64,000 nucleotides of DNA from Clavelina lepadiformis (lineage: Eukaryota > Chordata > Ascidiacea > Aplousobranchia > Clavelinidae). The stretch lies in assembly GCF_947623445.1 (NCBI RefSeq), contig NC_135240.1, positions 24,304,001 to 24,368,000 of the forward strand, written 5' to 3'. The notes under the pieces were generated by a model. That model was not told the origin of the DNA. It saw only the letters and a program-made list of their open reading frames with translations, and ran no database searches. A program made the translations under genes and the position numbers. This document shows, piece by piece, positions 1-9,244 of the stretch (positions are counted from its first letter, which is position 1; each line of letters opens with the position of its first letter).

Positions 1-1345
1 GAAACTGATTAAGTTATTTCTCTGAGAATTTGCTTTATCTTTAATTAACGTTGCGTGATGTTACACAACTGAATAGTAGCGTTGTTGCGCTGGTTTTCTC
101 TGTATGAAATAGAAAGTCTGTACGGTTTCCATTTCAGAAGAAAGTTTTATTGAAAAAAGCGTGTGGGTGCCATCATATAGATACCGGTTTAGCATACAAG
201 ATTTTGAATCGAAAAGAATCAACACGCATTAGTATACCTGCCGTGATTCGAGCATTGCTATTGTTTTCTTCTTTCCAATTAATAGGTACACGATGATTTA
301 CAGCGCCTGCAGAACAATGCCGCAATGTTCAGTTCAACATCCGACGGCACATCGGGTACGGAACAAACAATTACTATGCTATAGTTATGAGCGATTTAAT
401 TCTGCCTTACCGAAAGATATCGCCTAAGCCTTCATTGACTAGCTTTTCCGTATCAAAGGTTGCTTTTTTAATTACTATATGTAAATAACGGTTGGTAGCT
501 TCGTAATGTGTAAAGACAGGAAAGATTTGTTGTTGTTAAAGATGGAAGGTTTGGTCAAATATGACAGTGTTTATATAGGAATTTTCAGAATATAATGTAT
601 AGTCAAGCGTGGTTCTGATGATCCGTATTTGTGTATTCTCAAAGAAAATTGAATTAACCTCACAAATCTATCAGAAAGTTTTTATTTCAGGAAAATATAC
701 TTCGTAAAAATAGAAATATGCATGGTCAGTTTCTGCGTTAGACAAGCAGTCTGTTGAATAAACTAAGGTAAACTGTATAAATCATAACTTGAATGTTGTG
801 ATTCATGGCATTATTTCACAGTGCCACGGACTATAGTTGTTCCCTCTGCTTGTGAGTTTATTATACTATTGACTTGTTGCTAACAGAACCGGACAATACC
901 TTTCAGAGCAAATTAACTATTTTAATAACGAAATAAAAACTTTCTGACAGATTTGCAAACTTAGCTAAACTTATTATGAAAGGCCTTTTTATTAGATTGT
1001 ATTATTAGTCTCATTATGATTTTTTTATCAATTGTTGATGCAAAAAGATCTTTGGTGATTTTTGTCTCAGAATGGAGCAAAAGATAAGTTGGACTTGAAG
1101 GTTGATATTTTTTTGGAAAAGTGGCAACAGCTGGTTTTGCAGTCATGACTTTTCTAAGGCGCCGTTTTTGTTGCAGGAAATTTCAGATCAAGCGAGTGAC
1201 CATACTTTTAAAGTAATCCTAGATTCATTTCCCTTGTTTGCAGATGTTTCATTGTCCTTAACTAACTACAAGTTGTATTATAATGATTGAAACTAATTGA
1301 TCAAATGTTCTACAAAACGCCACCAATCTAGGAGCTTTTAGCAAA
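1..1345. other. intergenic and probable 5' leader of the CHSY gene
   Basis: No exon that I can support lies here. The two open frames near 961-1290 (61 and 62 codons, opposite strands) overlap each other, resemble no family I know and have no splice or codon signal. The stretch just before the ATG at 1346 is presumably 5' untranslated sequence or promoter of the chondroitin synthase gene. A terminal exon of an upstream gene cannot be excluded. Confidence 0.4.
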
Positions 1346-4300
1346 ATGCATATGAGCTATCGTTGTCTATCTAAACGTCAAGTTGACAATTATAAATTTT
1401 CCTTAACGCATATTTTTAGGTTCTTGGTTGGATACTTGTTGGGATTTTGGTCTTGTGACAAAATGCTTCTCGATTCTAATTGCGACGGAGAAAGATCTTC
1501 TCAGACAACAACCCACAGCCACGCCAGAATATTTGTAGGTAAGAGGTTGCACTCCGCCATTAGCCTTCGACGATCACTTTTTTCATATAGCCTACAGTAC
1601 ATTATTTAGCAACTGGCTTTTCGCAAAATATTAAAAGTTCCTAATTTATCTGGGCAAAAAAAATTATTGACTATACAGGCAGCTTGTATGTCTATCGCAA
1701 CTAGGAATGTGTAACAGTTTGACATGAACACTGATCCGCTTCAAAATTTAAACGTGTTTTTATTGTAAAGGTATGATGTCGATGGACAAGTATTTAAACA
1801 GTCGGGTGAAAGCGGCGGTTGATACTTGGATGAAACGTGCTGAAATAACCGTTGCTGTTTTTGCAAACAACAACGGCACGCTGAATTCTCGAAACGAGCG
1901 CGTGACTATTCTTGAAAATGGGGTGCCAGTTATACAACTTGCAGGAGTAACTGATTACGTTTATCCTCCGCAGAAGAAGAGTTTTGCCATGCTTAATTAC
2001 TTGTACGCTGAACACATCAATGAGTAAGTCAAAAACAGTGCCGTACACATATAGTGTTTCCAAAATTAACCTCTACTGGCGATTGCATTTTTTATTGTCG
2101 GCTAAGTTATGATTGGTTCGTTCGCTTGGATGACGACGCATTCGTCAACGGAGAGTACTTAAACCTTTTGCTAAATTCGATCAATTCCTCGAAACCTTTT
2201 TACCTGGGTGGTGTGGGATTCGGGAAACACCAAGAAGATTACATGGAATATGATGAAAACTACTGCATGGTAATTACGTTCAGTCATAAAAGCTAATTCG
2301 CTCTTTCTCACAACATAATTGTTCATTGTTTGCTCATAACCTTGACCAACAATGTGCGTTTCTGCGTAGGGCGGTCCCGGTATGGTATTTTCCAGGGGCT
2401 TACTTCGCAAAATAGGGCCAAAACTAAGTGACTGTCTCCTAAATTTGCTAACCGAACACGAGGATCTGGAACTAGGAAGATGCGTTTTTAAATTAGGTGG
2501 TGTGAAGTGTGCTACAAACTGGCAAATGAGAGAACTGTTCTTCCAGAATTTTTACAAAGGAGGTTACGCACCAAATATTAAGCACATATCACCCCACAAA
2601 ATAGGTAAGTGTGGTGTTTTGACATGGTGCTAAGATATGACGTCACAGAACGTTACTGTGAATTTGTTTATAACTTAGGCCTATCATACAGGGTGCCCCA
2701 CATAATACCTTAAATTTTGTTTTATGTTTTTACTTTTTGATTGTTATCAAAATTAAAGTTATGGGTTTTATTTGGGGCACCCAGTAATTGTGAATAAGTT
2801 TAGATTGCATAGGCCAGGGCTTTCCAATTGTGGGTTCACGCACCCATGCGTTGTCTCGTTGGGGTGCGTAAAGCTACTGCTGAGGGTGGGATAACAATCA
2901 TAAACAGAGACTACGCATAACAGGTTATCCATACAAAGCAAGGGGTAGAAGGAAAGAAAGAAATTAAGATGTTCTTGCTAAAGGCTTACAACGCTAAACT
3001 TGCATAAAGCAAAATTTGTTCAGGATTATTGTTGACAATTTTTAGACACTGGAGTTATTTTTCACGCAAACAAGGAACCCGAATATCAATACAACTTTCA
3101 AAAATTGCTGCTGCAGCGCAGAATTGTTCTAAAGTTGGACTACATAAGCCATCGTCAGAAAGAAATTAGAAGAGTGACTTGGCCGGAAAAAGATACGGAG
3201 AATCCCGTAAGGGTTGCGTCGCAAGTTTCAGATTTTTTGCCTGTTTGTTAAGGAAAGGTTTATAGAAATTTATAACTTTTAGGCTGTCAATGTAAACGAA
3301 AACATCAGATGGAGTGCGCTAGTTGGCGACACTTCGTTCGGGTCAAGTGAAAGAGTGCTTTCCAGAGGAACTCACAGCACACTGAAAGCAAGGCTGGCCG
3401 CAAATACAATGGAATTCATAAGAAGTATGGAAAATAACAGAGACGTACCACATGGCAAGCTATCGTCAGTTAAACATCTACACTCCTACCGTACGTTGAA
3501 TGGAAATCTTTCAATGGACATAATATCATGGTTTGAAGGATCTTATCAACCATCTTCGACTGCTTATGCCGATTTAAACTACCCAACTAGAACGCTTAAT
3601 GTCCATCAAAGACAATACATTTGCAATTCTGTTCATTTCCTGCACGAACCCTACGAAGTTAACGTTAGTGCAGTCAATAACCGAACAATCGAGCGCTACT
3701 TATGGCTTTCCTTGATGCCAAGCTCCTCAATACCAAGCAAGCCTCTGCGAAGTGAAGACGACACGACAATTAACTTTGTGACGACATTGAGCGGACGAGC
3801 ATCGAATTTTCTACGGTTCATTGAGAATTTTGAGACCACGTTCTTAAAGCGTGGAGAGAACGTTAACCTATTCGTGACTTTATTTGAACAAAGCGCTAAC
3901 TCTGCTGCCTTCGCTACCGAAATTATTGAAAACCTACAGCAAAAATATTTGGAATTGAAATTGCAAATACTGCTTCTGAATACAACGTTCAAGTTTTCTC
4001 GAGGGGTGGGGTTGCAAGCAGCAAGCAAACAGATCAACAACCCAAACGAGATTTTGTTTTTTTGCGATATCGACCTCATTTTTAGACCAGAAATTCTTAC
4101 ACGCATAAGACGTAATGTACAACAAGGACATCGAGTGTATTATCCAGTGTTTTTCAGTCAGTACGATCCAAAAATCGTCTACGCCGACAAAGGTTCGCCT
4201 CTTAGTCATTTCCACTTTGACGACATCAGCGGGTTTTGGAGATATTTCAGCTTTGGAATGTTTGCAATTTACAAAAGCGACTTTGAGAAAACTGGAGGTT

Positions 4301-4685
4301 TTGACACAAGCATTCATGGCTGGGGTTTGGAAGATCTCAAAATGGTAAAATTATTTTGTGACCCTTTACTCTAGGAAGGGAAGCGATTTTAAGCTGTTGC
4401 AAATTATGTCATCCAATATAAGTTACACCATTTCATAACGCAAACTTTCTATGGTCAATATATCCTCAGGTTGCCGAAGTACAAAAGGCCGGTTTGGACA
4501 TTTTTCAAAGCACGGAACCAGCACAGGTCCATATTTATCATGACAAGTTTTGCGATCCGAAGACAACACCCAAGCAGTTTGAAGATTGTAAAAAATCAAG
4601 AGCAACACATTTCGGATCGAAGTCGTTTTTGTATTTTCTTTACAAGTTTAGCTCGAACTTAGCCAATGAACTGGGGCATTCTTGA
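1346..4685 (+). CDS. CHSY1: chondroitin sulfate synthase (CHSY1/CHSY3 type), 7 exons
   Basis: Exons: 1346-1538, 1771-2023, 2107-2269, 2370-2604, 3046-3206, 3283-4344, 4470-4685; all phases agree and give 760 aa (human CHSY1 about 800). It is a Golgi type II membrane enzyme that polymerises chondroitin by alternating GlcA and GalNAc transfer. Exon 1 holds a hydrophobic signal anchor (residues about 19-36). The N-terminal GT31-like half shows PPQKKSF in exon 2, the metal-binding DDD at 157-159 (WFVRLDDDAF), GGPGMVFSR and EHEDLELGRC. The C-terminal GT7-like half shows SGRASNFLRFIENFE, FFCDIDLIF (DxD at about 597-599), FFSQYDPKIVY, and GFDTSIHGWGLEDLKM followed by a late HIYHDKFCDP. The start is the first ATG before the anchor. 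Intron 4 carries a small transposon. An AATAAA lies 300 bases 3' of the stop. The family is certain; assignment to CHSY1 rather than CHSY3 is not, and a pre-duplication ancestor of both is possible. Confidence 0.93.
2689..2784. mobile_element. 96-bp mariner/Tc1-like MITE in CHSY intron 4
   Basis: The ends are inverted copies beginning CAGGGTGCCCCA (left) and, read from the other strand, CTGGGTGCCCCA, with further matching of ATAA.ACC inside. The element is flanked on both sides by TA (2687-2688 and 2785-2786), the usual target duplication of the IS630/Tc1/mariner superfamily. It has no coding capacity and lies wholly inside the intron between exons 4 and 5. Confidence 0.75.
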
Positions 4686-5364
4686 GCAAATTATTATGTG
4701 TTCTAATTTCTGAAGCTTACCCGATTTTTCCGACTCGTCATATTCAGATTATCATGTTATTAACGAGAAACGCTACTATCCGAGGTAATCCACTATTTTC
4801 GGTCTTCTATAAGTTATATATCATATAACTTACTACGTATAAGCACCAAACTATTTCGTTTCATCGCTAATATCAATTCCATCAAAGAGATGAGGGGTTA
4901 TTACCAGAGCAAAAACACGAGTTGCCTATGCAGCCTATTGGCCACTGGAAATAAGCTAAGTCTATCATCGAATGGAATAACATCAATAAAGAAAAATAAC
5001 TGGAAAATATTCTTATATCAATTGCTAATTATTATTCGGGTCATTTTAATCTTTTTCAGTTGATGTATATTCCGTTAAGGAATAAAACCTCACTTATGAT
5101 ATTCTCAAGGTTGTTACAGAATGTTTCGCAAAATAACTTACGTCAAGACAAAATAGTCAGCAACAGTAAAACAACACATCTCATGATAACTTTCTATTAA
5201 TTAATAAACACATTGTTTGACAGACCATAATAACTATGTACCACAATTTTAATTTTAAAATATAGGCCTATAAACGATAACTTCAAGTTTCTATTAGGAC
5301 TTCTAACAATTTTTTTTCGTTAACAATCAACACTCTGAAACTAGCATTTGAAAGGTCTTTGCAA
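4686..5364. other. 3' untranslated region of CHSY and spacer
   Basis: AT-rich sequence with no open frame of note. It contains the likely CHSY polyadenylation signal and then featureless spacer up to the inverted-repeat element that starts at 5365. Confidence 0.5.
4985..4990 (+). promoter_or_regulatory. polyadenylation signal AATAAA of CHSY
   Basis: The first AATAAA after the CHSY stop codon, 300 bases downstream. The position suits a short 3' untranslated region. Confidence 0.5.
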
Positions 5365-5681
5365 CGGTTCTAGGTCGATTGAACCCACGGACTATTCAAC
5401 CAACGGACGATTCAACCCTAAAACAAACGCCTGATAACAAACTGCGTAGACGATTTTGTAAACGGGTTAAATCGTCCGTGGGTTTAAAGGTCCGTAGGTT
5501 AAATCGTCCGTTGGTTGAATAGTTCGTGGTTTGAATAGTTCGTGGTTTGAAAAGTCCGTGGGTTGAATCGTCCGCGGGGTTGAATCGTCCGGGTTGAACC
5601 GTCCGTGAGTTGAATCATCCGTGGGTTGAATCGTTCTAGGTTGAAAGGTCCTGGATTGAACTTTCCTGGGTTGAATCGTCT

Positions 5682-5780
5682 GACCACAATTGGTATAGTG
5701 GTAAAAGCGGCATCCGGGCCTGATACGGAACTGCGTAGACGTTTTTGTACACATGTTGAATCGTCTGTGATGTGAATCGT
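5682..5780 (+). repeat. 99-bp internal repeat, copy 1, with tRNA-like 5' half
   Basis: Nearly identical to 5829-5927. It begins GACCACAATTGGTATAGTGG, which contains a good RNA polymerase III A-box (TGGTATAGTGG). A short arm TCCG...CGGA follows, placed like a tRNA anticodon stem. The later TTGAATCG is only a poor B-box match. The tRNA resemblance is real but partial; it is not a functional tRNA gene. Confidence 0.7.
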
Positions 5781-5828
5781 TCTGGTTTGAATGGTCCTAG
5801 GTTGAATCGTCCGTGGGTTGAAAGGTCC

Positions 5829-5927
5829 GACCACCATTGGTATAATGGTAAAAGCGGCATCCGGGCCTGATACGGAACTGCGTAGACGTTTTTGTACACA
5901 TGTTGAATCGTCTGTGATGTGAATCGT
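5829..5927 (+). repeat. 99-bp internal repeat, copy 2
   Basis: Same length as copy 1. I count two substitutions (CCACA to CCACC, and TATAG to TATAA inside the A-box-like motif). The two copies are separated by 48 bases of the minisatellite. High identity between the copies, against the degenerate minisatellite around them, points to a recent internal duplication or gene conversion. Confidence 0.7.
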
Positions 5928-6296
5928 CCGTGGGTTGAAAGGTCCGTGGGTTGAAAGGTGTCATGACCTCGAAACTCAAACAGTAATTCAAGTAACTTAG
6001 GTTTTATTAAAACAAAACCGAACAGTCCTAAAAACAAATAGAATCAGTTAGGCAAAACATGAAAGATATATAACACTTATATATCTGAACTCATACTATT
6101 GAACAGCCGACCCACCGACACTGCGCTTACTACTGGAATGACGTTTTATCGATGGGACCAGCACATATAAGGCGGAGAAGCAATTAAGGCAATTAAGGAG
6201 GCGTGATTACGCTCCAAGCAAACTAGTGTAAACGAAGGTATGTCACCGGCGGAATGTCACCACAAAAGGTCCGTGGGTTGAATCGACCTAGAATCG

Positions 6297-9244
6297 TATA
6301 CCAATACACATCTTCTGTTGAAATGAAAACAAGTTTACGTATCGTGTTGTAATGAGTAGGCCTGCTTAACGAAAGATAAATAAAGCCTAAACGTTGATTA
6401 ACTTAAAAGTGAAACCTTAGAGACAACTGTTTGCTGATGAAAATTAAGACTGCCCGCAAAATAAGTTTGAAGCTGGAGATCGAACATTTTGAGAATAGTA
6501 TAAGTCTATTGTCTCCAGTCAATTTATTATTTCGAAAATAAACGAATAACCTTTCCTATAGCAGAGAGAGGGATTCTGTGAGCTATAGTCTGCTTATTTC
6601 GTTGTGGTTAGTTTCTACTGTACAAGCTAAGATATGCTTTACCATGATCAATTATGTAACTTTGGCAAAACTTTTTAAAGAAAGTAGTTTAAAGTTGGAA
6701 AAAATTGCCAGAAAATAACTAAAAACTAGCACATAATATTTGTAGCAGTAAATGCAAAACGAGAGCTGTTTATAACTTAAGGATCACAAAATCACTGCAA
6801 ACTATAGCCTACGACTGCTATTACAATTACGATTGCTAATGTAGCCTAATTGTATTTTACGAATTTTATTTTATTTTACTGTATACTATATCAGCCAACA
6901 TCATACTTTTTACGAAATTATTAAGCGTAACAATATCAGGTTAATATGATCTGCAGTCGCTTTATTACGAAACATCCATATTCAAAACAACAATTAGGCC
7001 TACTACAAAAAAACATTTAAAACTAAATTGATACGAGCATAACAGAAAAGATCAGAAAGTCCATTAATTAATCGTAAACAAAGAAGTTGTTCTTAAAGGG
7101 AAATTTTCCTTATGGGTCACTTCACAGAAAAGTTGCCTAAAGACCTCGGCCGCGATATAGCAATATAACACACCTATACCACTGGCTACAAGTCCACACT
7201 GCCACAAGAATACTCTGTTCGTCAATCAGTTCAAAGGTTGAATCGTCCGACCACCGAATAAATTTACTACGTAACAAAGGGGGTTCAATATTTTGCAAGG
7301 GGTCATTATTTGGCACGACACCGTTACCCAAAGTTTCTATGAACTTTGCCGTTAACAAGCGGTCAGAATGACGAACTCTATAAGCATAACATACTAATAG
7401 ACATGTTTTAGTATACTATACTATAAACAGGGTTAACATACCGTTCTTATTTCTAAGTTTTGTCCTTATTTCGAAGGTGTTTGTCTTAAAAAATATTAAT
7501 GTCCTTTTTTCTAAGCAACGTCCTTATTTTTGTCTTATTTTTAAGACAGAGAGCCTATTTTGCGTATTTCGACACTTTAGTATGCCATTTTGTACAAAAG
7601 AGATACCAAAATCAAAAACATAGGAACATTGATTGCCTTCTCCTGTTGTGCACTGTTTAAGGTAGTATTCTTCTTTCGCTTCCTAGTCGTCCTTATTATT
7701 GAGTCATGACCGATGGCAATCCTAGCTATAAGTATGCAATTGGATTGAGCTAAAAAAATTATTTGAGAATGTTGAATAACATTGCTGTTTTTTTTGTCGC
7801 TGTTCCTTTGTTTTTTTGTTAGAAAATCTTGCTTTTGAATATTCTTTAAGATTTATAAACTTGTATTTGTTCCTAAAAGTCCGTATTTTACCTTTTTTAC
7901 GGCATCCATAAAAGTCCTTACCGATTCTGTCTATTACCCCACTCTATCAAGGCAGTAAAGCCAGGCCGCCCACGTAAGATGTTCTACAGTGACACTTTTT
8001 GAGGGGTCTGGTGTAGAAGTGCACAGCCACAGGATGCCATTGTATAGTAGGCCTCGAACCACAACTCCTCAAATCGTGATGTCATCTGATTGTGGACTTG
8101 TGTACTAGAACTTTTTTGAGTGTGTTTCAAAAGCCCTATGCCTATAGGCTGACCCTACATATCTAAAATTATTTTGTGCATGCTCAGTGTCCTCACCTAA
8201 TCGCCTCTCTTGCTATTGGATACTTTGCTTTGAGTTCTCCGGATAAATGCGCCAATAAATATAAGAGAGTAAATATTTCAGCGAAACTAGTCACGCATGC
8301 AGCCGGTTTGAACCTAAAACTGCAATTGGTATAGGCAATGCAAAAAGTTTATTTTAGCTGGCCTATTTAAGGTTTTATTGAAATTTGAGCCCTGTCATGG
8401 CAAGTTTGCATTTTAGCACAGGGACATTTACACCCAAAAAATTAAGGTCGATGTTTATGCCACAATATTAATACTCTAGTTATTTTCTGCCGTAACTAGG
8501 CTAGGCTAGAGTTAGCTTAATTATTAGTTTAATCTTTATGAATAGAGCTGATTGGAAAGCGGTAAATTGGCTTGCACTTGCAATTTGTGAATGCTTGTTT
8601 ATAGTGACACGATTTTGTGACACCATGCCAAAAAGGCTGTATAGCTGATATTTACACCGATGGCATAACAATATTTGCTCCTTTGCCACGCTGGAGATCT
8701 CCGGCGTATCATACAAACTTTCCATTCAGGGTTTGAATTGATTAAAAAGTAGATTTAGGTTAGTTTTCTATGTTATAACATTTACATTAGGTTAACAAGA
8801 AACTAAAAAATAGCTTCAAACGCACGATTTTTCTTGTGAAATAGTATTAATGTAATCATCTATAAATGTAATACCAAAATTCTCACCATACTGGTTACGT
8901 AATGCAAACTTTGCAGTGAAGCTTATCACCCAGGTCTTTAACAGCTGGCTCGTCAGACTGTCTATTGGAGTAGTCACGTTCATTTCAATATGGCTGATGA
9001 TTGAGTAAGTAGATCTGTTGGGATTGAAAGATCCAAACCCCCATTTTTTCAGTGTAATGTTATATTTTGCTATGAAAGTCAAGGTTTTATAATTGTATTA
9101 TTGTTTCGACTATCAATAAAATGGATTGTAGGTTATTGTTGGCCGGATGTGTACAGTGCTTTATTTTTCGTGCAATATTTCAGATTGACTGGCGTATTTT
9201 ATTAATTACTGAAGTGTCAGTCGTACAACTGAAACAGGTTTTGA
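6297..9244. other. 2.9-kb gene-free stretch upstream of DIS3L2
   Basis: I can support no gene here. It holds a fragment of the 5365-6296 repeat at 7236-7255, a T-rich stretch at about 7440-7920 with repeated GTCCTTATTT words, and a 107-bp MITE-like palindrome at 8005-8111. Minus-strand frames at 8501-8725 (74 codons) and 8816-9082 (88 codons) are unrecognised; the second ends 163 bases before the DIS3L2 ATG and could in principle be a divergent gene, but nothing supports this. The last few hundred bases must contain the DIS3L2 promoter. Confidence 0.5.
8005..8111. mobile_element. MITE-like palindrome, copy 1 of a two-copy family
   Basis: The sequence starts GGGTCTGGTGTAGAAGTGCA and ends in an imperfect inverted copy (TTGTGGACTTGTGTACTAGAAC). 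About 45 bases (GTAGAAGTGCACAGCCACAG and on through GGATGC.ATTGTATA) recur in reverse orientation at 28255-28306, inside the element at 28205-28305. There is no coding capacity. The superfamily is unknown. Confidence 0.55.

Larger units (their letters stand above)
5365..6296. mobile_element. 932-bp element with 28-bp inverted ends and internal minisatellite
   Basis: The left end (5365-5392, starting CGGTTCTAGGTCGATT) and the right end (6269-6296, read in reverse starting CGATTCTAGGTCGATT) are inverted copies with only two mismatches over 28 bases. The left two thirds is a degenerate minisatellite built on GTCCGTGGGTTGAATC with a period of about 16-17 bases. It also holds a 99-bp internal duplication (listed separately). 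There is no transposase. Long minus-strand open frames here (up to 133 codons) are only the repeat read as NPRTIQPT-like peptide and should not be called genes. No clear target duplication was found, so the superfamily is open. A stray fragment of the same repeat occurs at 7236-7255. Confidence 0.7.

Noticed and set aside
2815..2890. A transposon end in CHSY intron 4 (CAGGGCTTTCCAATTGTGGG)
   Set aside because: No matching opposite end or target duplication; only a vague resemblance.
3696..4317. Minus-strand frames of 127-136 codons over the CHSY gene
   Set aside because: Shadows of the large conserved plus-strand exon, whose protein clearly matches chondroitin synthase.
5682..5780. A genuine tRNA gene
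   Set aside because: A-box and a short anticodon-like arm are present, but there is no paired acceptor stem and no proper T-arm B-box.
5467..6037. Four overlapping minus-strand open frames (64-133 codons) rich in Arg, Thr, Ile, Gln and Pro
   Set aside because: They are the minisatellite of the 5365-6296 element read in different frames; no start context, splice signal or family match.
8816..9082. 88-codon minus-strand frame just upstream of DIS3L2, as a possible divergent gene
   Set aside because: No recognisable domain, no matching exon upstream or downstream, and length within chance for this region.
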